A stretch of 6,677 nt of DNA from Oligoflexales bacterium (GTDB lineage: Bacteria > Bdellovibrionota_B > Oligoflexia > Oligoflexales > CACXFL01): NCBI GenBank assembly GCA_028282865.1, contig JANQHA010000127.1, positions 1 to 6,677 of the forward strand. The letters are read 5' to 3'. Under the pieces are notes generated by a model. The model was not told the origin of the DNA, ran no database searches, and worked only from the letters and a program-made list of their open reading frames with translations. A program made the position numbers and the translations under genes. This document shows, piece after piece, positions 1 through 6,184 of the stretch. Position 1 is the first letter of the stretch. Every line of letters starts with the position of its first letter.

Positions 1-37
1 AAGCCCAATAGGCTGAAAGCGCTGCAAAGATCAAAAT
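1..37. repeat. Partial copy of the 3' end of the tail-anchored protein gene
   Basis: These 37 bases match 1069-1105 at 36 of 37 positions; the only difference is t at 14 against c at 1082. Read on the minus strand they encode the same peptide as the membrane segment of the 1052-1465 gene (ILIFAALSAYWA), and the single change is synonymous (Ser TCA versus TCG). The match begins one base after the stop codon of the 39-857 gene and runs off the left edge, so its full length is unknown. No start codon leads into it: reading upstream in its frame meets a stop at 77-79. It is best seen as a displaced gene fragment or one arm of a direct repeat, not a gene. Confidence 0.85.
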
Positions 38-38
38 T

Positions 39-857
39 TTATCTTGAGTGCAGATACGTATGAAACATATTTTTCTTTAGGTTTACAATTTTTTCTTGGA
101 GTATATAGATATCAAAATAATCGCTGTCGGCGGAAAAGTTAGCGTATTCTTCAAAGCTCAAGAGTGCTTCGAAAAACTCAAAACTTGCAAAGTATTTTTC
201 TTCCTTCCCAGCGCTTTTTGCAAATTCGCGAGCTGTAAATTTTTTTATAGCAAATAAGTTCTTTTCTTTAGACTTGTCTTGAGAGTAGCCCAAAATTACT
301 CCCCGTGGAATGCTTACAAGTTCTTTTCCAATTCTGAATAGGGAGGAGCCACCCTCTTTGAGTAAGTATGTCGCATGTACCTCTTTATTTAGATCTGATA
401 TTTCGTTCTGAAGATTAATTATTTTCGCAATGCCTTCAAATACTACTAATGCTTCATTCAGATTTAAATTCTTTGATTCATCATCTGTATCTTTAATACG
501 GTTAGACATCTTGGAGTATATACTCTGGCACCTTTTTTTATAGGATGTTAGTCGAATGAGAATCTCGTAGAATACGAATTCGTCAAAATATGTGGTATCT
601 GCAATTTGAGTTTGCGCAAACACTCTCATTGCAAGCTTATGAACTGGATGAACACAGGTTTTATATTCTTTGCCACTTATAATATCTTTGGCAACCTGAT
701 CAGACCTTCGATGTCCGGGCTTAATCTGCGCAAGGGCTTCGGAAAGATCGGTTACTTTTTGGCCTAAGGTAGCGAGTTGTTCGTTTGATTCTGGCTCATT
801 CGCTAACGAAGGAATACTAAAAAAAAGCGCTGGTAATAATACTAGATATAATTTCAT
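39..857 (-). CDS. Secreted hypothetical protein, AT-rich gene with an internal repeat
   Basis: This 272-residue protein has no family that I recognise. Its N-terminus is a typical Sec signal peptide: a Lys at position 2, a hydrophobic stretch at about 3-17, and a likely signal peptidase I site after SLA (residue 19), so the mature protein should be periplasmic or secreted. There is no lipobox cysteine. The mature part is rich in charged residues and predicted helix, and has two cysteines (68 and 110) that could pair in the periplasm. Two segments resemble each other: residues about 134-166 and 229-269 share the order EAL..FE, LQ.EI..L.K and H.TYL, suggesting a duplicated helical unit. The start ATG is followed directly by the signal peptide and is preceded by AAGG about 10 nt upstream. 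The gene is visibly richer in A+T than its neighbours (hand count 18 G/C in bases 241-300). It lies between direct-repeat copies, so it may be an acquired gene. Function is unknown. Confidence 0.8.
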   Translation of the reverse strand: MKLYLVLLPALFFSIPSLANEPESNEQLATLGQKVTDLSEALAQIKPGHRRSDQVAKDIISGKEYKTCVHPVHKLAMRVFAQTQIADTTYFDEFVFYEILIRLTSYKKRCQSIYSKMSNRIKDTDDESKNLNLNEALVVFEGIAKIINLQNEISDLNKEVHATYLLKEGGSSLFRIGKELVSIPRGVILGYSQDKSKEKNLFAIKKFTAREFAKSAGKEEKYFASFEFFEALLSFEEYANFSADSDYFDIYILQEKIVNLKKNMFHTYLHSR

Positions 858-871
858 TGTGACATAACCTT

Positions 872-901
872 AATATATTTTAAGAGGTGCCTGTATATCA
901 A
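872..901 (-). promoter_or_regulatory. Candidate sigma70-type promoter of the secreted-protein gene
   Basis: On the minus strand TTGATA (896-901) and TATATT (872-877) are separated by 18 bases, close to the housekeeping consensus. Transcription would start around 865, just ahead of the ATG at 857, with AAGG as a weak ribosome binding site. The area is AT-rich, so such matches arise easily by chance. If real, the gene has its own promoter and does not depend on the secA transcript. Confidence 0.35.
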
Positions 902-961
902 TGAAACTTATGCTGGTCAATAAAAATTAATAAACTTAGTCAAAAGAGATATTTAAGCCTT

Positions 962-985
962 AAGCAAGGAACTAAGGTTCTGCTT
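962..985. other. Imperfect hairpin in the gap after the tail-anchored protein gene
   Basis: AAGCA (962-966) pairs with TGCTT (981-985) and GAAC (969-972) pairs with GTTC (977-980), leaving a two-base bulge and a four-base loop. It lies 67-90 bases after the stop of the 1052-1465 gene. There is no adjoining T-run on either strand, so it is not a convincing intrinsic terminator. It could be a weak transcript-end structure or chance. Confidence 0.25.
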
Positions 986-1010
986 GGGAGTGGAGCGTAA
1001 GAGAAGTGTT

Positions 1011-1020
1011 GATCAAAATC
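1011..1020. repeat. Third short copy of the repeat-boundary motif
   Basis: GATCAAAATC on the plus strand (GATTTTGATC on the minus strand) is identical to 1097-1106 inside the tail-anchored gene, and nine of its ten bases recur at 29-37. It is the exact stretch at which the longer repeat at 1-37 begins. The 1011-1019 and 29-37 copies bound a segment with a 982-base period that contains the whole 39-857 gene. Confidence 0.6.
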
Positions 1021-1031
1021 TGTAGTTGCTT

Positions 1032-1038
1032 CCCTCCT
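1032..1038 (-). promoter_or_regulatory. Orphan strong ribosome binding site
   Basis: AGGAGGG on the minus strand lies 14 nt after the stop codon of the 1052-1465 gene, where an operon's next gene would normally be introduced. No ATG, GTG or TTG stands at usable spacing. The first TTG (about 16 nt on) opens only a 15-codon frame. It may be the surviving leader of a downstream gene whose body was displaced or lost, or a chance purine run. Confidence 0.4.
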
Positions 1039-1051
1039 AATAATAGCTTTT

Positions 1052-1465
1052 CTAGACTAAGTTCTTGAAAGCCCAATAGGCCGAAAGCGCTGCAAAGATC
1101 AAAATCAATAGGGTTAGTCTAAAGATCTTTATCGCTAAGCTAGGTTTTGGCCTGACTTGATGTTGCTCAAGTTTAGAGTGCTCTGTTGGTTCGTGGCCGC
1201 TGTTCACCATCTCGTTTATGGCGGAATGTGCGTAATCAGGTTCTTCTACCATAGGGTCTTGATCGGCTTCTATTTCGGGTTCTGGAGGTGCCGCAGGTCT
1301 ATCGACGACCGTATCTTCCGACTGATTAAAGACGGTTTGAGAAAATTTGCTGGTAGCAGGTGTTACATGAGGAAAGGCTTTGTCCACCGCCTTATGGACC
1401 TGTAGCATGAGCCTGGGGATTACTTCAGATTCATCATCGCAATTTATTTCTGTGATTCTTGTCAT
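1052..1465 (-). CDS. Small tail-anchored membrane protein, unknown function
   Basis: This 137-residue protein belongs to no family I recognise. Residues 1-110 are hydrophilic and acidic, with a proline/glutamate-rich low-complexity stretch at about 57-77 (PAAPPEPEIEADQ). Residues about 115-133 form a single hydrophobic segment, preceded by basic residues (RPKP, K113, R116) and followed by only a few residues (FKNLV). This is the layout of a C-tail-anchored inner-membrane protein with its bulk in the cytoplasm. There is no signal peptide. The start is well supported: GAAGGA sits five bases upstream of the ATG. The gene follows secA by 13 nt on the same strand, so co-transcription is likely, and a role near the Sec machinery is possible but only guilt by association. 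The 3' end (1069-1105) is duplicated at the window's left edge; the copy here runs intact to its stop codon. Confidence 0.8.
   Translation of the reverse strand: MTRITEINCDDESEVIPRLMLQVHKAVDKAFPHVTPATSKFSQTVFNQSEDTVVDRPAAPPEPEIEADQDPMVEEPDYAHSAINEMVNSGHEPTEHSKLEQHQVRPKPSLAIKIFRLTLLILIFAALSAYWAFKNLV
1069..1105. repeat. Intact-gene copy of the 37-bp direct repeat
   Basis: This is the partner of 1-37, in the same orientation and 1068 bases away, with one mismatch (c at 1082). It encodes the hydrophobic membrane segment of the tail-anchored protein. Similarity stops abruptly at 1105/37, just inside the ATTTTGATC motif, while the other end is limited by the window edge. Confidence 0.85.
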
Positions 1466-1478
1466 CTGTTTCCTTCAG

Positions 1479-4097
1479 TTATGGTGCTGGTGACGGATCA
1501 TTTGCTGTCGGCGAACCATGACACTTTTTATACTTTTTTCCAGACCCGCACGGGCACGGGTCGTTTCTACCGACCTTAGCTTGATCTCGCTTAAAAGGTG
1601 TCTGGTCGACCTGATGGTTGCCGCGTGAGCTTTGTCTGACAATTTCATCATCAGAGGGGCCTTCACGGTAGGATTTGCTAGCTTGGGGATGAGCGAAGTT
1701 CATGTTCGACTCGTCAAATACTTGGTGCCGTTGCTCTGGGGCAGATTCCGGTGGCGGCATCCGAAGAAGAGCTAATGTAGTTTCTTCTTCAATCCGCCCC
1801 ATCATACTTGCAAACAGTCGGTAGGCTTCCTTCTTGTACTCTTGGAGCGGATCTCGTTGAGCGTAGCCTCTTAGGCTGACACTATCTTTTAAATGGTCCA
1901 TCGCCAATAAATGATCTTTCCAAGCCTGATCGATAATTTGCATATAGATGAAGTTTTCGACTAGTTTCATCTGGTCAGAACCGACCATTTCGGTTTTCTT
2001 CTTATAGGACTCTAAGGCTTGTTCGGTGATGTGCTCGGCAACACCAGCGGAAGAAAGTTCCGGGCTGTTTAAGTCTTGTAGCGCGATTTCTTGGTTGTTG
2101 AACTCGCTTTGGGCGTCAGAAGTGACTTGGTCAAAGTCCCAGGAGCTTTTATCCGAACTTTCTGGAGCGTGACGATCCACAACACTTAGAGAGATGTCTC
2201 GTGTTACGTCTTCAAAAAAGTCGATATTGGTTTCGCCTTTAAGCAGCTCCCGCCTTCTCGAATAGACGACTTGCCGCTGCTGGTTCATCACGTCATCGTA
2301 CTCTAGGAGGTGCTTCCTAGATGAAAAGTTTTGCTCCTCTACACGTTTTTGAGCGCGCTCTATGGCACGAGTCACCATCGGCGATACGATAGCTTCTTCC
2401 TCTTCCATTCCAAGTCGGCCCATAATTGCCGATAGTTTGTCAGAAGCAAAAATTCTCATAAGATCATCTTCTAGTGATAGGTAGAATAAAGATTCTCCCG
2501 GGTCACCCTGCCTCCCCGATCTACCTCGAAGCTGGTTATCTATCCGGCGTGATTCATGGCGCTCGGTGCCGATGACGCATAACCCTCCGGCCTCTTTTAC
2601 CCCTTCGCCGAGCACGATATCGGTACCCCGACCGGCCATATTGGTCGAAATAGTGACATTACCTTTCTTACCGGCATTGGTAATAATGGTTGCCTCGCGC
2701 GAATGGTTTTTTGCATTAAGTATTTCATGTGGTATTCCTCGCTTCTTTAATAGCGAAGAGAGTAGCTCTGACCTCTCAACCGACACGGTTCCGACAAGAA
2801 CTGGTTGACCCTTTTTCTGACGCTTTGCGATCTCGTCTGCGATCACATTAAATTTTTCTCTTGCGGTGCGGTAAATGATATCGTTGTTATCAATTCTTGC
2901 GAGTGGTTTGTTAGTAGGGATAACCACCACATCTAGCTTGTAAATTTTGTTAAATTCTACAGCCTCTGTGTCAGCAGTACCGGTCATTCCAGCAAGTTTG
3001 TCGTACATCCTAAAGTAGTTTTGGAACGTAATGGTTGCGAGTGTTTGGTTTTCGTTCTCCACCTTTAAGTGCTCTTTAGCTTCTAGCGCACCGTGTAGTC
3101 CGTCACTATAGCGTCGTCCAGGCATTAATCGTCCGGTATGCTCGTCGACGATGATTAACTGATTGTCTCTAACCACGTAGTCGACGTCTTTTTTGAAAAG
3201 CGTATGAGCCTTCAGAGCCTGTTGGACATGATGCAAATAGTCTATATTTTTTGGGTCGTATAGGTTGTCGACGTGGAGCCGCTTTTCCACCCGGCTGATG
3301 CCATCCTCGGTCAGGGTGACGGTATTTGATTTCTCGTCGAGAATATAATCGCTATCTTTATGAAGCCCCGGAACTGCGGTGTTTACTTTATAATATATAT
3401 CAGTGTTAGTTTCGGTCGGCCCAGAGATTATGAGCGGAGTTCTAGCTTCGTCAATTAAAATAGAGTCGACTTCGTCAACTATCGAAAAGTAATGGTCAGG
3501 TTGTACGAGCTGATCGAGCTCGGTCTTCATGTTGTCGCGAAGGTAGTCAAAGCCGAACTCATTATTGGTACCGTAAGTGATGTCAGCGCTATATGCCTCC
3601 TTACGTTGTCGGTCGTTAAGACCGTGGACTATCAGCCCGGTGGTAAGCCCTAAAAAACCATAAAGCCGTCCCATCCATTCGGAGTCCCGTTTGGCGAGGT
3701 AATCGTTAACAGTGACTAGGTGGCAGCCTCGGCCAGTAAGCGCATTTAGGTATAGGGGGAGGGTCGCGGTTAAGGTTTTTCCTTCACCGGTTTTCATCTC
3801 AGCAATGCGACCTTCGTGTAGCACGACCCCGCCAACCAACTGGACATCAAAGTGCCGCATCTCTAGCACGCGCCACGCTGCCTCGCGGCAAACTGCAAAG
3901 GCTTCTGGCAGGATCTGATTTAAGGTCTCACCGTTTTGGATACGGTCTTTAAATTCCGACGTTTTGCCGGTTAATTGTTCATCAGTTAATTTTTTAATGT
4001 TTGGTTCAAGCTGATTGATTTTGGCGACCACCGACTGGATTCGCTTGACCTCACGGTCGTTTTTGGTTCCAAACATTTTCTTTAATATATTAGCCAT
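1479..4097 (-). CDS. secA: Preprotein translocase ATPase SecA
   Basis: SecA is the ATP-driven motor that pushes unfolded preproteins through the SecYEG channel. The 872-residue protein is full length (family usually about 830-930). Visible landmarks are the Walker A motif MKTGEGKT (101-108), the Walker B/DEAD-like DEVD (208-211), the preprotein-crosslinking region between them and about residue 370, GTADTEA (373-379), the second-motor arginine-finger region [11 protein letters not shown] (522-532), the long-helix scaffold beginning around [11 protein letters not shown] (599-609), and the two-helix finger region around [13 protein letters not shown] (726-738). A proline-rich variable linker (781-840) leads to the C-terminal SEC-C zinc motif [13 protein letters not shown] (Cys848, Cys850, Cys859, His860), which in other SecAs binds SecB and phospholipid. 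A 12-residue tail follows it. The start ATG gives the usual short N-terminal helix ([15 protein letters not shown]), but no good Shine-Dalgarno precedes it. The M23 gene lies upstream and the tail-anchored gene follows after 13 nt. Confidence 0.98.
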   Translation of the reverse strand: MANILKKMFGTKNDREVKRIQSVVAKINQLEPNIKKLTDEQLTGKTSEFKDRIQNGETLNQILPEAFAVCREAAWRVLEMRHFDVQLVGGVVLHEGRIAEMKTGEGKTLTATLPLYLNALTGRGCHLVTVNDYLAKRDSEWMGRLYGFLGLTTGLIVHGLNDRQRKEAYSADITYGTNNEFGFDYLRDNMKTELDQLVQPDHYFSIVDEVDSILIDEARTPLIISGPTETNTDIYYKVNTAVPGLHKDSDYILDEKSNTVTLTEDGISRVEKRLHVDNLYDPKNIDYLHHVQQALKAHTLFKKDVDYVVRDNQLIIVDEHTGRLMPGRRYSDGLHGALEAKEHLKVENENQTLATITFQNYFRMYDKLAGMTGTADTEAVEFNKIYKLDVVVIPTNKPLARIDNNDIIYRTAREKFNVIADEIAKRQKKGQPVLVGTVSVERSELLSSLLKKRGIPHEILNAKNHSREATIITNAGKKGNVTISTNMAGRGTDIVLGEGVKEAGGLCVIGTERHESRRIDNQLRGRSGRQGDPGESLFYLSLEDDLMRIFASDKLSAIMGRLGMEEEEAIVSPMVTRAIERAQKRVEEQNFSSRKHLLEYDDVMNQQRQVVYSRRRELLKGETNIDFFEDVTRDISLSVVDRHAPESSDKSSWDFDQVTSDAQSEFNNQEIALQDLNSPELSSAGVAEHITEQALESYKKKTEMVGSDQMKLVENFIYMQIIDQAWKDHLLAMDHLKDSVSLRGYAQRDPLQEYKKEAYRLFASMMGRIEEETTLALLRMPPPESAPEQRHQVFDESNMNFAHPQASKSYREGPSDDEIVRQSSRGNHQVDQTPFKRDQAKVGRNDPCPCGSGKKYKKCHGSPTANDPSPAP

Positions 4098-4133
4098 TTA
4101 TTGCCCATTCTGATCAAAAAAAATAGAAGTTCA

Positions 4134-4216
4134 ATATAGTATATAACGATCCACCCTGACAACCAGCCCTTATTATTATAGCTGCAGAGCCGTTTTTGGG
4201 TGTCTGAATGGTTGTC
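4134..4216 (-). promoter_or_regulatory. Candidate secA promoter region with inverted repeats
   Basis: On the minus strand a perfect TATAAT box lies at 4175-4180, about 80 bases upstream of the secA start, without a good -35 box. A second possibility is TTGTCA (4157-4162) with CTATAT (4134-4139) at 17-base spacing. A perfect 8-bp inverted repeat, GACAACCA (4158-4165) and TGGTTGTC (4209-4216), flanks the TATAAT box and overlaps the second -35 candidate, as an operator or cruciform-forming element might. The leader also contains an eight-T run (4116-4123) without a GC-rich stem before it. No secM-like ORF is present. Confidence 0.4.
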
Positions 4217-4302
4217 TTAAACTTTTAATTTACAATGTTTTTAAGTACTTATGTTTTTGGCGGAGGGTTTTTTGCTGCCTTGGAATATTTATAAGTGCCG
4301 AG
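4217..4302. other. Spacer after the M23 gene with a palindrome and direct repeats
   Basis: This AT-rich spacer contains a perfect 10-bp palindrome TAAGTACTTA (4242-4251) and two direct copies of ATGTTTTT (4235-4242 and 4251-4258, 16 bases apart). I found no stem followed by a T-run that would terminate the M23 transcript, so read-through into secA remains possible. The repeats could be regulator sites or chance in AT-rich DNA. Confidence 0.25.
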
Positions 4303-5298
4303 TTAATGAGCAAGGTTTTCTAGCGCAAGGCTTAAAATGAACTTCCTTGGGTTTGCATGGCGGCCATTGACTAGGATTTCATAGTGGAGATGAGGTCCAG
4401 TAGAGCGGCCACTCATTCCAACGGTAGCAATCTGCTCACCCCGTTTGACCCTTTGGCCGGGTTGTACCATATTCTGCGCGTTGTGGCCGTAGCGGCTAAC
4501 GATACCATAGCCATGGGCAATCATAATGAAGTTACCAAATCCGGACTTTTTGCCGACAAAAATAACGACGCCATCCGCAGGGGCGTATATTGGAGTGCCG
4601 ATTGGCGAGGCGACATCTAAACCCATATGCATAGTGCGCTGGCCGGTAAATGGAGAGATCCGGTGTCCAAACCCGCTGGTAACCCAGCCGTTTACCGGAG
4701 ATACTGACGGAATAGATGCCAGAAGTGATCTTTGCTTGCTAAGCTTAGAGAGGATATGTTGCAAAGTAAAAGCTTGTTGATTGGACCGTCTGCCCACATC
4801 GTAGAGCCGGTCGAATGCTGTGCGAAATGAAAGCGTATCAGGGCTCAAACCTGCAGGTATATAGTTTCCTGGGGAGTCACTGTTAAGCCCTTTAGCAATT
4901 TTATACTCTTCTGGTGTAAGAGGGCCTATTCCAGTTTTTTTACTTATTTTCTTTACCTTGATTTGAGTGATGTCAGTTAGTTTGGTTGTGTAGTCGCGAA
5001 CTCGATCTAGCGACTGTTTAACTTCTTCTAGGTTTTCGACTAGCGCTTGAGCCTCGCCACGAAGACCGGCATTCTCTTGTTCAATGATTTTGTAGGATGT
5101 ACGCATCGATCTGAGCTGTAGGTAATCAAAAATTAGGTAGCCAAAAGTGCTTGATGCTAATAGGCCGCTGGCCATAAAAGCTTTTAGTAGCCAATGAGGC
5201 ACACTAACCTGTTTGGTGCCTTTAGCATCATCTGGAATAAGCATTAGAGTTAAGCGCTTCAATAAACTCTCCCTGCCGTCCGTAACAACATAGGTCAT
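4303..5298 (-). CDS. Membrane-anchored M23 (LytM-type) peptidoglycan endopeptidase
   Basis: This 331-residue protein is a zinc metallopeptidase of family M23, which cleaves peptide cross-links in peptidoglycan. Residues about 34-58 are a single membrane segment with the N-terminus in the cytoplasm. Residues about 64-110 look like a coiled coil, and the C-terminal peptidase domain spans about 204-315 in the periplasm. All catalytic elements are present: HxxxD at His224/Asp228, His272 (RYGHN), and HxH at His303/His305 in GPHLHYE, so the enzyme should be active rather than an EnvC/NlpD-like activator. The first ATG (5298) is 13 nt after the phosphatase stop but has no clear ribosome binding site. 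TTG at residue 13 (5260-5262) has AGGGAG (5269-5274) six bases upstream and would start MKRLTLMLIPDD, which resembles relatives as I remember them. The shorter 319-residue form is a real alternative. Proximity to secA recalls similar arrangements in other proteobacterial groups. Confidence 0.92.
   Translation of the reverse strand: MTYVVTDGRESLLKRLTLMLIPDDAKGTKQVSVPHWLLKAFMASGLLASSTFGYLIFDYLQLRSMRTSYKIIEQENAGLRGEAQALVENLEEVKQSLDRVRDYTTKLTDITQIKVKKISKKTGIGPLTPEEYKIAKGLNSDSPGNYIPAGLSPDTLSFRTAFDRLYDVGRRSNQQAFTLQHILSKLSKQRSLLASIPSVSPVNGWVTSGFGHRISPFTGQRTMHMGLDVASPIGTPIYAPADGVVIFVGKKSGFGNFIMIAHGYGIVSRYGHNAQNMVQPGQRVKRGEQIATVGMSGRSTGPHLHYEILVNGRHANPRKFILSLALENLAH
5269..5274 (-). promoter_or_regulatory. 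Ribosome binding site favouring a TTG start for the M23 gene
   Basis: AGGGAG on the minus strand is followed after six bases by an in-frame TTG (5260-5262). The upstream ATG at 5298 lacks any comparable purine-rich leader (GTTAAATCTA precedes it). This supports, without proving, initiation at residue 13 of the longest frame. Confidence 0.45.
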
Positions 5299-5311
5299 TA
5301 GATTTAACGGA

Positions 5312-6076
5312 CTATTTCGGCGAAACTTGAATCTTTACCACGATAACTGTGATGTTGTCGTCACCGCCACGGTCATTCGCTAGTTCAATTAGATCTGTAA
5401 CTGACTGTAATTCTTTGAATTTTATAACTTTTGTGATTTCTTTGTTAGTAACTTTCCCATGAAGGCCGTCACTGCTTATGAGCAAAAAATCTCCGGATTC
5501 TAGCTGGAAGCAGCTGGCATCTACATCTTCTTCTTCCTGGTAGCCGACGCTGCGGGTGATTACATTTCGCAGATGGTGGAGCTCGGCTTCTTCGGGGCTT
5601 AAGATGCCAGCACGCACCTGCTCATTAACTAGTGAGTGATCGTGAGTGATTTGGTAGATAAAGCCTTTTCGAACTAAGTATAGGCGGCTATCGCCCACGT
5701 GAGCAAAGTAAGCATGGTCACCAATTATTTTGAGCACGGTTGCCGTTGTTCCCATACCCTTTAGTGAAGGTTCTTCGAGCGCTTTCTCATAAATTTTCGA
5801 AGAAGCAAAGTTTATAGAGTTTGCTAACGCTGATAATAGGGTCGTATCGGGGTGACTCTTTGTGACCGGATCAAACAGAGATGCGTTTTTAAGAAAACTA
5901 TTTACATGCTCGATGCAGAGTTTGCTAGCTATCTCGCCACCGGCATGACCACCCATGCCATCTGCAACAATAAATAAGTTTTCTTCGCTGTTTACTAAAA
6001 AGGAGTCCTGGTTGGTAGAGCGGACCTGCCCAATGTCAGTTTGCCCGAACGCATCAATATGAAGTTTCTGTTCCAT
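5312..6076 (-). CDS. PP2C-family (PPM) Ser/Thr protein phosphatase
   Basis: This 254-residue protein is a single-domain, soluble metal-dependent phosphatase that removes phosphate from serine and threonine residues, typically opposing a Hanks-type kinase. No such kinase is in the window. The length fits the compact bacterial Stp/PrpC type. Conserved motifs appear in order: RSTNQDSF (19-26, Asp24), VADGMGGHAGGEIAS (37-51, metal-binding Asp39/Gly40), GMGTTATV (107-114), HVGDSRLY (126-133, Asp129), THDHS (144-148), ITRSVG (173-178), SSDGLHG (201-207, metal ligand Asp203) and GGDDNITVI (237-245, metal ligand Asp240). The set is complete, so an active enzyme is expected. There is no signal peptide or membrane segment, so it is cytoplasmic. 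The ATG has no evident Shine-Dalgarno; TAAAAT ends only six bases before it, so a leaderless transcript is conceivable. The M23 gene follows after 13 nt, implying a shared transcript. Confidence 0.95.
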   Translation of the reverse strand: MEQKLHIDAFGQTDIGQVRSTNQDSFLVNSEENLFIVADGMGGHAGGEIASKLCIEHVNSFLKNASLFDPVTKSHPDTTLLSALANSINFASSKIYEKALEEPSLKGMGTTATVLKIIGDHAYFAHVGDSRLYLVRKGFIYQITHDHSLVNEQVRAGILSPEEAELHHLRNVITRSVGYQEEEDVDASCFQLESGDFLLISSDGLHGKVTNKEITKVIKFKELQSVTDLIELANDRGGDDNITVIVVKIQVSPK

Positions 6077-6184
6077 AGGTCTATTTTAACACAGTTTTGT
6101 TGCCGCTAGCATGCAGCAAACAGGACGCTTATACTTGCATAATATGCCGTGTTTCCTAGTCCGAAATGGGAAATAATTTCCTAG
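6077..6184. promoter_or_regulatory. Gap between dehydrogenase and phosphatase with short repeats and a weak promoter
   Basis: Two direct copies of TTTCCTAG lie at 6152-6159 and 6177-6184, with GGGAAA (6168-6173) between them making overlapping inverted half-sites. A GCATAATATGC palindrome (6137-6147) contains a possible minus-strand -10 box, TATTAT (6139-6144). A seven-base-pair hairpin with one G-T pair spans 6100-6119, without a following T-run on the minus strand. TAAAAT (6083-6088) could serve as a -10 box for a leaderless phosphatase transcript, but no -35 box is visible. The phosphatase transcript may start here, but the evidence is weak. Confidence 0.25.

Noticed and set aside
901..930. 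Nine-codon plus-strand reading frame starting ATGAAACTTATG
   Set aside because: It is too short, lacks a convincing ribosome binding site and shows no sign of selection; chance in AT-rich DNA.
1..1105. Integron cassette, insertion sequence or integrase-borne island
   Set aside because: No transposase or integrase, no terminal inverted repeats and no attC-like folded site were found; only direct repeats are visible, so a named element type is not justified.
1157..1405. Plus-strand open frame of 82 codons
   Set aside because: It lies wholly antisense to the tail-anchored protein gene, has no ribosome binding site support and no domain-like composition.
1475..1666. Minus-strand open frame of 63 codons in another frame of the secA 3' end
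   Set aside because: It overlaps the coding sequence of the conserved SecA linker and zinc motif, which explains the region fully.
2566..2808. Plus-strand open frame of 80 codons
   Set aside because: It is antisense to the conserved second motor domain of SecA; its proline/serine-rich composition is typical of a shadow frame.
3712..3918. Plus-strand open frame of 68 codons
   Set aside because: It is antisense to the SecA nucleotide-binding region; nothing supports independent coding.
4116..4123. Eight-T run in the secA leader as an intrinsic terminator or attenuator
   Set aside because: No GC-rich stem precedes the run on the minus strand.
4384..4780. Two overlapping plus-strand open frames
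   Set aside because: Both are antisense to the catalytic M23 domain and have no recognisable features.
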